This document shows, one piece after another, positions 1-12,000 of a DNA stretch of 64,000 bases (positions are counted from its first letter, which is position 1; the number at the start of each line of letters is the position of its first letter). The notes under the pieces are model-generated. The model made no database searches. It saw nothing but the letters and a program-made list of their open reading frames with translations, and was not told the origin of the DNA. Source of the DNA: Gordionus sp. m RMFG-2023 (taxonomy: Eukaryota; Nematomorpha; Gordioida; Chordodea; Parachordodidae); the NCBI RefSeq assembly GCF_954871325.1, contig NC_088775.1:71959561-72023560 (forward strand), in the 5' to 3' direction. Made by a program: the position numbers and the translations under genes.

Positions 1-720
1 ATGATTTTTACTATTAACAAGGTAATATTAATGTATATTCTTTTGTTGATTTCATAATTTGTATTTTTTTATTTCTAGAATAAGGAGGCCATAAACATAT
101 TATGTAGAAAATGTAGTTGTTATAAACAACGAAGATTCAAAATTCTTAAAGAAACTAGAGGCGTTACTACATCCCTTTTACAGGATCACTTGTGAGATTA
201 GCTCTTACAACTAAAGGATTAGCTGTATTGTACTTTGAAAGTATTTCCAAAACTTTAGAGCTTACTATGATACACTGTGAGAATAAGCTAGCAGCGAGTG
301 ACATGTTGGACAAATGTAAAATATATGCAGGTTTTAAATTTTTATTCTGCTTTTCATATTAATTTTAATAATTAATTTGTATTCATTTTTATATTAATAT
401 ATTATATTACACAGATCACATGAATGCATTCTCAAATTATGTATGTAGTTTCTTGAACCCACGTATCAAAAAAAAACTCTTTTGTTAATATATTGGCATA
501 TTATGACCAATTAAAATCATATTTTAAATGAATTAAGACGGACGGGACGCATTTGATACTACTAAACCCGCGGAAGAGGAACTAGAAAAGTATATAGGAG
601 AAACAGTTGCTATAGCCACAGCAAACGTCTTAGTTTGGTGGGGTGGCAATGCAAATTGTCAGATTTTCGTAACGATGGCAACTGGTTTTCTTGTCCCAAT
701 AGAAAATATCAGCGGTAAGT
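1..720 (+). pseudogene. hAT transposase remnant, C-terminal part, possibly intron-bearing
   Basis: Three coding-like blocks lie in order. The block at about 153-331 reads YYIPFTGSLVRLALTT and continues to DMLDKCKIYA. After an intron-like gap (gt at about 333, ag at 412-413) the frame resumes as DHMNAFSNYVCSFLNPRIKK, which resembles the 'LDPRxK' region of hAT transposases. The block at about 545-716 contains PAEEELEKYIGE and VLVWWGGNANCQIFVTMATG, like the hAT C-terminal dimerisation region (WWxxN, then LAxMAxxxL). A GTAAGT donor-like site follows at about 716. The first 21 bases with a gtaata donor and a ttctag acceptor near 78 could be another exon. No zinc finger or catalytic region is visible because the window starts here. 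The blocks are not one open frame, so a decayed copy is likeliest; a domesticated, spliced hAT-derived gene is the alternative. Confidence 0.5.
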
Positions 721-2598
721 GAAAGAGTTGTTGTTACCTTGACAAAAAAAAGGTGTTGTAGTATCAGATTTTAGACTAAAATGTTATATAGAAAATTAGA
801 AGAATTATTACAATATTACTTAATTTCATATTATAGACTATGTAAGAGAGGATTAAGGGAAGGATAAATATTTGAGATTTTGTGGATATAATTCACTTTT
901 CAATTTTTGGAAAGAATTCTTTTTTAATTTTATTTTAGTTTCTTTTTTTTAATTTAAGTTTTTACTATAATCTTTTATAATGTTAATTTAGTATTTTTTT
1001 ACTTTATAATTTTTTATTCTATAATTAATGGAGAAGAATAAAGGAAAATATAAATTTTGTTATTTTATTTCAATCTTCAACCCTTAATTAAATCTATCAT
1101 CTGTTTTTTATTTAAATTCAGCTATATTTTTTATATTTTACAATGGTACTCAAACCTTTCAACTCTATAAAAAGGATCGTACATCTTCAAAGGGAATGTC
1201 TTTCCCTTAATTCTTGAGATATCAATATTTAAACATTAACGGATAATTTTTGGATATAATTTAATTCGTTTTTATATAATATTCATTATCGTTATTATAT
1301 CATTCAATTTATATTACGCTTATAATGTTACAATAAAAATAAAATTTGCACTCTTATTTTTTAATTTTAGTGTTAAAATTACATACCTAAACCCTATCAG
1401 TAACTAATTTCTAATATAATATAAAATAACTCCAAATTTAGTTTAAAAAGTTAATATTATAAAAATAATTTCCTTAACTTTATATTAAAAATACACCTAT
1501 AAATAAGTTTTGTGAATTTTAATTTAAAATAAAATATAATTAATGGAGCTTTTTGCCCAATTTCTTTTGAGATACTTTTTTATATAGTACTTTTCAGCTT
1601 TATGTTTTCTAATAGAACTAGGGATTTTCCAAGATTTTAAGAGGTTCTATTATTGTATTCTCCAAATAAAACCAATATTGGCAAATAGATCATTTGGGCA
1701 ATAACATTAAACGGCTAAATTTGAGCCAATTTTTATAAACGACTAACTCAACATTTTACCTAGAAAGCTATTACGCAAGCCTTAAGATTGTAGTCATAGA
1801 TGGCACAAAGGTTTGGAATCTACCAGCGAAATGTCGATTAGGTAATATTAATAATAACATGGTCATATTATTAAAATAAAACATTTAAGTCATTTCTAGT
1901 TTAAAAATTCCCGAACCAAAGTGGTTAAATTTTATTAATGTTAACATCGTGGAGCAAATAATAATAATAGCCCAATTCAAAACCAATTCCTTAGTCGACT
2001 TTGAGCCTACTCTGAAGCCGGCTCATCAAGCCAACTCATGTGGCTTATTGAGTCGCTCATTTGAAAGGAGTTTTGCGACTCCAACTTTAGTTCAAATTTG
2101 TAAAAACTAGACTATTTAACAACCCTAAGAATACTCTTATTCACTTAGATGTAACTGATTATTAAATCGCGATTCAAAATCCCATAAAGATAGTCTAATC
2201 AGCAACTTCATTGTTTTTATTTAGTTTATACTCGGTTTTTGGTGACTGGCAAAACTGATTGATGAATTAATAAATAATAAGTATTTGTCAAAGAATAAAT
2301 ATTAAAGCAATCCATATATTACCCCACAACCCACTCCCCACCTATTCTTTCAAAAAATTGAAGCAAATTGTTCTTACCACTCCCTCTTATTTAGCGCTGG
2401 CTATAGCAATTAAACCACAAAGACATAGCCAGTGTTGTCATCAGTTTTTTTATTTATAGTTTTTTTTAACATTATCAAATAATTCTATCTAAAATGAGCA
2501 AAATAAGTAATACAACGGTAGAAGTCTTGCCCTGAGAATAGCTATGGTCTCTCTATCAGTCGGTATTGAGGGAAATTAGCCTGTAAATGGGGATTAGT
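721..2598. other. AT-rich intergenic stretch, no gene seen
   Basis: No coding stretch is supported here. About 1701-1850 resembles the left part of the TA-flanked foldback MITE seen complete elsewhere (AAACGGCT, then CGACTAACTCAACATTTTA and a 'TTACGCAAGCCT' block). About 1980-2130 holds GAGTCG/CGACTC-type short inverted repeats and ends in a degenerate TTTAACAACCCT, so it may be another decayed relative. Confidence 0.5.
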
Positions 2599-2606
2599 CT
2601 ATGTAG

Positions 2607-4603
2607 CAGGGGCGTCGCTAGCCTTTACAATCTCAGGGGGCTCAACTAAAAAAAATTTATGGGGGGGGGGGCGTTCGGCCCGCTTTTACCCGGCCATCGG
2701 TCGGGTTTTATATTAATATATTATACTTTTTTAATTTTTTTTAACTCTAAACAATTATTCTGAATTTCATATTTTGTCATTTAATATTTCGCATATAAAA
2801 TAAACTAACATATAAATTAAAACAATACAAGACATATTTAAAAATAATATTTTTTAATACAAAATCTATTTATTACAGTATAAAATATTTTCGATGGTTG
2901 ATATAAAAAAATTTGCGTCTAAAGAATTACTAGTGATAAAAAAGGTTAATTAATTCATACATATGCCTAAATTGAAAATGGTTTTTAAAAACCACATAAG
3001 GCTATATAATTCTTAGCAACTTACATTGACAAAAGGTCATGAAACTAATATTCTGTTACCATTTTAGACAATGTTTTATAGAATGGACAAATAAGAAAAA
3101 ATTTATAGGCCTTACCAAAATAACAATTCTTAAAGAAGAGAATATAAACGACCAATCAAAATCATAAACTATATGGTAGTTAGAGCTTCCTCTTAGATGA
3201 TATGATGGAAGCTAGATAAGTAATCGGGAAAATTATTGTGAGATATTAAATTTCTAAAAGATTATCTTCCATTTTTAATGATATATAAACTACTACACAG
3301 TTGACCATTATTGCATATCTAAAATATGCAATCATATGCTCTCAGCAGCTGTAGTAATAATCTTAAATTACATGCCCACACAAATAATAGATGCTGGTTA
3401 ATTTACAGTCATAACATGACACTCACGATGGCAACCCATATCAGAATTTATTATGTTAGAATTGATGGAACAAAAACACTAAAAATCTTTAGAAGAAATT
3501 ATGCAAATATATTGAAGCTTTGAGTTATTACACGGCAAGGATGACATATTAGAAATGTAACATTTTGTAACTATAAAATAAGAGCCAGAGTGATATCATG
3601 AAAGCAATTAAAATGTTATATATTATTGTCGCACCATCTCTAGTTGGTATATTATATCTTAAAATAATAGAAGTTTATAATAATATCTAAAATATATTCG
3701 TATTAAAAATTTAACTCAAAACTGTTTTTCAAAGAAGAAAAAAATAGCTTTCCTAAAAATACGTAAAAAAAGAGAAGAAAAGATATCTAATTTATTACAT
3801 CCATTGAATAAGATATTTAATTATAATAATATTTTAAATATTTAGATGGAGTTAAATAGTTGAATGTAAATTCTTACTTATATTTATTAAAAGCATTGAT
3901 TAGTAAAATTTTAAAAATATTAACTGTAATATATTATATACAAATTCGTCTACAAAAGTGGCATTTTACCTAATATTTTATAAATAATTATATATAATAG
4001 AGGATTATAAACTTTATGTCTACTTACTTTTTATAAATAAATCTTTTAACTTATTTGGATTTGGACCTTGAAAATAATTTTAGAAAGAGACATGATAATT
4101 AAATTTAAAAATCAATAATATAGTTGATTTTGGGCTAATTGCAATTATATTTGTTAATTATTAATTAATAAATGATTATATTAATTTAATTAAGGTTATA
4201 TAATAATTTAAATAATAAAAGTCAATTAAGATTCAACTGTTAATGTTAAATTAATATTAGTGAGTGATATTGATATATTTTCAACATAGAATTTGGTCGC
4301 TATATCATTGGTCGCAAGCTGATATAGTGAAAATATAATTTATATATATTAATCTAATATAATAATTAAAATAGTATTCATCTAATAAAGATTTAGATAG
4401 TCTTATTAATTTTTAAATAATAAAATTAAATCTATATATTACTCAAAGAATTATAAAAGAAATTGTTCAGGGAGCAATTAAAAATATTTATTTTTGTTCA
4501 AGAGGATATTAAGGAGTCATTAAAAAAAATTTTTGCTTCAGGGGGCCATTCAAATTTTACAGGGGGCTCGAGCCCCTGCGCCCCCCCCCTAGCGACGCCA
4601 CTT
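2607..4603. mobile_element. Non-autonomous hAT-type element with GC-rich ends
   Basis: The element is bounded by an exact 8-bp target duplication, CTATGTAG, at 2599-2606 and 4604-4611. Ends are inverted: the left begins CAGGGGCGTCGCTAGCC and the right ends GGCTAGCGACGCC-like (CTAGCGACGCCACTT). Poly-G/poly-C tracts lie just inside both ends. The interior is AT-rich without a transposase. Part of it (about 3880-4025) is clearly homologous, in opposite orientation, to 58930-59070 of the element at 58628-59813, so both belong to one family. The 8-bp duplication points to the hAT superfamily; the assignment rests on that and on the termini, not on a transposase. Confidence 0.8.
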
Positions 4604-4611
4604 CTATGTAG

Positions 4612-5128
4612 AATATTGACTCTGAATGCAGTAGTTAAAAAGAATATAGATTCTGAATGAATTATATAATATGTCTTTTATTGTGTTATAAAACTTTTTC
4701 TTTTTGTAATCTTTACGCGATATTTATATATAAATATATTTAAATTACAGCCTCTAGTAAAACATTTTGTAAAAAGTAATATAAATTGATTCGGTTTGTA
4801 CAAGTAATAATAAAAAGAAAAAGTAATATAATATTATAATATGTAAATTGATCAAGTAAGCACAATTTGTTACTAATCTCTAACAATAAGTAATTCTTTT
4901 TAGAATTAGCACTAGAATAAGGACCATATCGAAATAAACGCAATATTTTTCAGGCGACCCTCCAAAGTTTTAAGAGCCTAGGTCTATGCCCCACCTTTAA
5001 TAACGCTATTGCATTTAACAAAAAGTGATCCTGGATTTTGGCAAATTTTATTTATTTTGTAAATGTTTGACTTGGTGTGACATCATGTCACATTTATAGC
5101 AAAAGAGTTAATCTCTTTATAATTATTT
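4612..5128 (+). other. Upstream region of CYP51
   Basis: About 0.5 kb between the hAT-type element and the CYP51 start codon. It should hold the promoter and 5' untranslated region, but no TATA box can be told apart from the AT-rich background. The only distinctive element is the near-palindrome at 5076-5092. Confidence 0.4.
5076..5092. promoter_or_regulatory. Near-perfect palindrome upstream of CYP51
   Basis: TGTGACATCATGTCACA is a 17-bp inverted repeat with one central exception. It ends 36 bp before the CYP51 ATG. TGAC/GTCA half sites are typical of bZIP-class binding sites; a regulatory role is inference. Confidence 0.3.
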
Positions 5129-6065
5129 ATGCAATTTTTAGAAATATTCTTTAACAACATTATTTCATGTTTAGTGTTGTTGTTATCAATTGTCTTCATA
5201 TATTTTTATAAAAAGGTTGACAATCAAAAATACGTAAAATGCTAATAGTTGTAACTTAATTAGAACTCCTTTTTAGAATGCTAAAGAACCTCCTGTTATT
5301 CCTTCTAATCTACCCTATTTTGGGCACATGTTTGATTTTGGTAAAGATCCTATAAATTTTTTATTAAAAGCTTACCAAGAGGTATGACAGTTATAATTTT
5401 TCTTTTTATCATTTTCATATACCTAGTATGGTCCAGTTTTTAGTTTTACAATGCTTGGGAAAAAATTTACCTATCTTTGTAATACAGAAGCTATTGCCTG
5501 TTTTTTTAATAGCAAAAATGAAGATTTGAATGCAGAAGAAGTATATAGCAGTCTTGTAACTCCTGTGTTTGGATCTGGGGTTATCTATGATGTACCTCAC
5601 AATGTATAATATTTGTTATAATTGTTTTTAATATTATATCAGATCTTTATGGAGCAAAAAAAGATGATAAAAAATGGATTAATTCAGGCACGTTATAGGA
5701 TTCATGTGCCTATCATTGAAAATGAAACATTGGATTTTATCCAAAGATTAATGATCAATCATAAAACCATTGATGATCAATCTTTCAAACTTAATATTCT
5801 AGAAACAATGGCAGAATTGATTATTTTTACCTCTTCAGCATGCTTAATGGGTATTATATTTATTATTTTTTATTTTATTAACTAAAATATAATTTTATGT
5901 GAAGCAAATTTAAAATAAGAAATATTTAATGCAACAAATCGAATAAGGTAAAGAAGCAAGAGAAGCATTAACTGAAGAAGTAGCAAAATGGTATACTGAT
6001 TTAGATGGAGGCTTTTGTATTGAAGCCTGGCTGTTTCCAGAATGGATGCCTTTTCCTGCTTTTAA
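5129..6065 (+). CDS. CYP51: CYP51 exons 1-5 (membrane anchor to the region before helix G)
   Basis: Five exons are packed into 0.94 kb, separated by introns of 61, 45, 39 and 97 nt. Exon 1 is the N-terminal anchor; exon 2 carries [20 protein letters not shown]; exon 3 holds [16 protein letters not shown]; exon 4 holds [12 protein letters not shown]; exon 5 holds LYxDLDGGF-like [18 protein letters not shown]. The very short introns contrast with the 8.8-kb intron that follows. Confidence 0.92.
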
Positions 6066-9000
6066 GTTATTTTTATTATATTACATATTTTCAATTTAAA
6101 TATTCTTAAAATATTATAAACATTGGATTATTCATTAAAATAATTTTTAAAAAATATAAATAATAAAATCTGAAAAAGCATTGATTATCCATATGAATTA
6201 AATCTCCATTCTTTATATTTAATTAATAAATTTCACTAAAATTTTTATACCTTTTAGTCTTTTTCAAAAAAGAATATTTTTGTAAAGTTATATCCAAAAC
6301 TTGGAAAATTTTTTTTCTAATTTTGCTTACAGTTTTAATTTTTTTAAAATCTTGACATAAATAGAACCTGTCCAAAATGCCAAAATTCCCTATAAAACAT
6401 GCATGAAAATTAATAAAATTTTAATAACAGGTATGTTGTCAGGGATATAAGATGGTAAAGGCAAATTAAAATAAAAAAAAATGATACCATATATGTGTTA
6501 TTTCACCCTTGGGATTTGGGTGAATTTAACAAAACTAAAATGCTCAAATTTTAGCATCCTATCCTTTTTATTTATGGAGATATCAAGGGTCAAAGTTGAA
6601 AAATAACCTTTACAGTGATTGATTGTCATTTAATAAATATTTACTAAAAAAAATTGCAGAATTATAAATAATTAATATAATATCTAAAAATATTTTAATC
6701 TTTCTAAAGTTTGAAAAAGAATATTTATTCTCCAATTTTTTTAAAATTTTAAGCAAAAGTTATTAAAACCATTAATGTTGTTAAATAGCTCATTTTGAGC
6801 CGATTTTTTAATACGGCTATATCAATATTTTAACCAGAAAAATATTGCCTAAGCCTGGAGATTTCGATTATATATCTAGACCTTGTTCCTTCTATGAGCA
6901 AAATCTTCAGGCTTGCGTAATATTTTTCTGGATGAAATATTGAGTTAGCCGTTTTTAAAATCGGCTCAAAATGAGCCGTTTAACAACACTAAAAACCATT
7001 CTATCTCTGTTTAAAAAAAGCTGGAATGCCAATTTTTGTTTTCTTAGTAAAAATTGTTAGCATAATTTGCAATTATTTTTTTTATATTATTTAAATATTT
7101 TTATAATCGTAAAGAATCTACAAAACATATTTATACAATATTTTAATTTTTATTAACATTAAATTATTTTAAAACAGTATTACAAATATTCTGTATTTCC
7201 CAATATATTTTTAATCTCAGAATTTTTTTATAAAATATAAAATTTTTAATTAATATTAGAATTAATTACATATGCTATCTTTTTGGATATGCCCTTGTTT
7301 TTTTTAGTAGTTTTATCTATCTTTTACATAAAAAGAAAGAAAGGAAAACCTTTCTATTATATGTAGGTTATCATATTTGTAATACAATATTTTGAATATT
7401 ATAGGTTTTAATATTATATAAATAAACTAAAAGGCCAACGGAGTCGAATAAATATATTTTACCTTCAAAATATATAATATACAACATTTTATAACAAAAA
7501 TGACCAATTTAACCATATACGTTTTAAAATATAGAATATAATTGGTGACAGGTAAAGTATATGGGTTATGGGTCAAGTAAATAATTAGATAGAATTGTAT
7601 AAAAATTATATATTTTGATGAAAAAAAACTATTTACTGACAATATGGGCAGATATACAATATGAAAATGTTATAAAAAATCAAGTATTATAAAATATAAT
7701 AATAATGATAACCGACTTTATCGAAATGATAATTAATACACGAAGATAATAATAACATGAGAAGACCATCTTATCGTTTTAATCATTATCATGCTATTTG
7801 AAGTTGTTCAGAATTTATATTTTGGAATTTATAATTTGTTTGGGAATCTTAGGATATAGACCACATAAAATTGATATAACTTAAAATCTTAGAATATAGG
7901 CCACATAGAATTGATTAGAATTTAGAATAGAGGCATCATGGAATTAAATTAATCGTAGAAATATGCAAATGGAAATAAATATACAACATTAGATGTAAAA
8001 GACACATATTTATAAATTTATATTAATGATCATAGAAATTAATGATTATATTATCAGCTAATGGATACTACCACTATTTATAATTATAATTTGGTATAAT
8101 CACAACACCAAAAATATTTAAATGGTATATGGACAATTTACTGGCTGATTGTAAAGAATCAATTTATTTGGACAATTTTATTATTAATAGAAAAAATGAT
8201 ACATAGCATTTAAAAAATTAAAAATGTAGGATTAAAAGTTAACAAAGCATTTATAAACAGAACTTCGAGTTTATATTAGAAACAGATGCATCTAACTAAA
8301 AAAATATAATAATGGAAATGAATTGCCAATCGCGTATGTACAATAGCATAGGACTCAGAAGCATTACAAGATACTAGAATGAATTATTCTACACTAGACA
8401 AGGAAGCAAAAGCTAATATAAATGGATAATAAATTGCAAATAAAAATATAAGAAAATAAACAAGATTGTTGCAATGGGCATATCAATTTATGACTACAAT
8501 ATAAATAATAAGGTAGGTCTTAGCAGTATAATGCAGATGTTTTATCACAAAAATCCAATATAAAAATAAAGATATAATTGAAAATAGTAATAAAGCAACA
8601 AGCAAAAATATCTTATAACTTGGAAGGAAAGGAAAAATTACAACAAGCTAAATTATTTTACAATTTGGAAGAAAAGAAAAGTTTGAATCCCTAATAATAA
8701 ATAAACAAATAAATTTAGAAGATTGAATATTAGGAAATGCAAACAAGTCAACAATAAAGAATTCAGTCCAAAATACGATATTCAACAAATGAACAAAAAT
8801 AAACGAAAAGATTAATAAATGAACTTGATCTTGGGGGAAAATAAGATGTTATTTTATTATATCTTATATTATAAAGATTATTGTATTTGTAATATCATAT
8901 TATTTGAATATTGTAGGTTTTAATATTATATAAACTTAAAAGGTCAAATATTAAATAATTATATTATATCTTACAAGGTATATATATATAGACAACATTA

Positions 9001-12000
9001 ATAATGATGACCTTTTTGACCATAAACGAAACTTTCCAAGAAAATTTTTATACAGATAATAGATTGGTCCTGGATATTTGCTTAAAATCTTATAAAAATC
9101 ATTCTTATAAAGATTTCTTTAGAATTGGTTTGAATGGATTGCCACATATAAAAAACCTTAGTTAGTATATAAATTCACCCAAATCCCAAGGGGTCCAGAT
9201 AGCTATGTGATTTAAATTTGATATGGAATGACCCATATATCATAAATTTAACTAAATTTCAATTCCATGAACAAAAACATCTCTAAATATTAGAGATTTT
9301 TAATTAATAATAGATATTAATCTTCTGCATTATATTTTTTTCATATATTATTGTTTTGTTCTCTACTTAAAAATCTCTTATAATACTACCTCTTTCAAAG
9401 CCTCTCCACATTGTTTGTCCCTTATAAATCTTTACTTGTAAATTATAACAAAGCAAAAAAAAAGATCGTTATTATATTTTTTTAAATTAAAACTGTATTA
9501 TTCTTTCCTTTGTTTTACATGATTGTAAATTATAAACAGAGCTTGTTTTTTTTATTTTATTCAAGGATGGCCAATATGATAAAATCTTTTAGAAATACGT
9601 CGATGGATTTTTTTTTGTAAATAAAATTTTTAGTATATAAGAATAAAAAATATATAATCGTGATCATTAAATAATTATGATTTGTTTTTGTAATTTTGTT
9701 TTATTTTCGTCGGACTGTATTATACCAAATTGTTAAGGCTAAAAGTCGAGATTCAATAAATTAACAATTTTTCTACATAAAATCCTTTTGTACGATGACC
9801 AAAGTGCCCGCTAAGTCCGGTCCCCAAGTCCTACTCTCCGACTATCTCGGACCATCTAACGCTGAAGACCCCCCCCCCTCCTTTCCCCGATTGTTGAACA
9901 GCCAACGATCATGGCTTCAACCATAATTTTATATGTATTTTTAATCTTCATATTTTCAAAATGTTTTACAACACTTGATAAAATATTGGTAAGAATTCAT
10001 TTTGAGAATTGTTACAAACATAATATCCAAAAAATATGCTCTAGAAATTTAAATTTTAAAATTTGGAAATAAAAAAATAAGATACTAATATAATATTTTC
10101 TTTAAATGTTTAAATTTTAAGTAATTGAATAAATTGCAGCTTGTCTAATTTGGGCTCTTGATAATTCGGGAAACTCCCTAATTTGATTAATATTTTAGTT
10201 CCAATCAAATTCCTATTAACTACAAAAGTTGGATAAATTAGAAAAAATTTTGGTCCCAGAATGGCCAAATTAGTCAGGTTTAACTGTATATAATACAGAG
10301 ACCTGTAGGCCCGAGTATGGGTCAAACTGTATTTTTTAAAAAACATAGCTAGGTCTGACTAAAAAAATTTTCAACCTGGGCTGAGCCTAATACCTAGACA
10401 AGGCCAAATAATTTAAATAGCCATTTTAGATAATATTTAAGTGACAGAAAAAATAATTGGTTTTCACACTATGTATATAGCAGAGACCTGCAGAGGTACC
10501 ATTTGCACGGCCCGGCCCGGTTTTAAAATTTTTAAGCCCGGCCCGGATATTTTTTAAAAAAATTTTTTACGGCCCGGCCCAGCCCTGATTAAAAAATTTA
10601 AGGCCCGGCCCGGCCCTGATATTTTTTTAAAAAATTTTTTACGGCCCGGCCCGGATTTTAAAATTTAAGGCCCGGATATAAGTATATTTCATATTTTATT
10701 CAGATATTTAATTACAAATTGATACTATAAAAAATTTGTGCAAATAATATTTTTGAATATAAAAGATTCTATTTGTGATTTTTAATTTTTATTTAAAAAA
10801 TACATGTAAAAAGCTAATATTTTGAGAATATTATATTAAATTTATAAAAATTATAAAACTGTTATTTATAAAAATGGATATTTTGAGCATATACTATATT
10901 TTATATTGCATTTAAAATAAAACTAATATTCATAAAAATGGTAATAATATTTTGAGCATATACTATATTTTATATTGCATTTAAAAATAATAAAACTAAT
11001 ATATAATTTATAAAAATGTAAAATATTTTGACAATATAATATATTGTATTTAATTTACTATTTAATTTATAAAGTAAAAATAAATCGCTATTTAAAAAAA
11101 TGCATGTATAATAAATAGTATTTTGAAAATATAATCAAATTGCACAAATTAATATAATTTATTTAATAATATAAATTTTTAACAAAAGAAGATAATTGTA
11201 TTATATAATATATTGTAAAAAAAATAATAAAAAACTTTCATGACTCAAGGTAAAATATAATAAATGCAATAAATATTTGACAGTTTGCAAAGTAAAAAAC
11301 CAGCATGATTGACGAAACCCTATACTCAAGAAAGATATTAAAAATTCACAAATTATCATGAAGAAAGAGAAGCATATCTACCTTTTCAGGTTGAAGATTA
11401 CTTCTTCTTTCTTCAAGAATTCTTCCAGTAGTGGAAAAATTTCGCTCACAGCTTGCACTTGAAGCAGGAATAGCCAATACCCGTTTTGCCAATTTTGCTA
11501 AAATTGGGAATTCGCTTTGATGAGAAGCCCACCACTCTAACAAATTATCCACCTTAAATATTTCATCTGTTTTTTTGTTTATATAATTATAATATTCATC
11601 ATCGGGTATTGAGATATTACCAGAATTACCATCGCCCCATTTGTCATAAAACGACTCAGTTTGTTTAACAACAGTCGTAATTTGACTGGTCGATGGTATT
11701 TCATTTACTTCCTGAGCCTCTTGTGATTTAATATAATCTTTTATATAGTTTTCCGCCATCTTGCGATCTCCCTGACAACATACGTAATTGTTTGAATTTG
11801 GGACAGAGAAAAAGAGAAATAAAATGATACTTGTGTAAAACAAATTTTTCAATTAAAAAATGCTTTATATTAAGTAATATCAATTTTATTTCTCTTTTTT
11901 CGCTTTGAAAGGTATTACAAACTTCAAGAAGTTCATAATACCATATTACCACTTTAAAAAGAGTACAAGAGTCCGACTGTAACTCAACAATAGCTCTGTT

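Noticed and set aside
4463-4660. 65-codon frame over the right end of the element at 2607-4603
   Set aside because: It reads through the transposon terminus and target duplication; no similarity.
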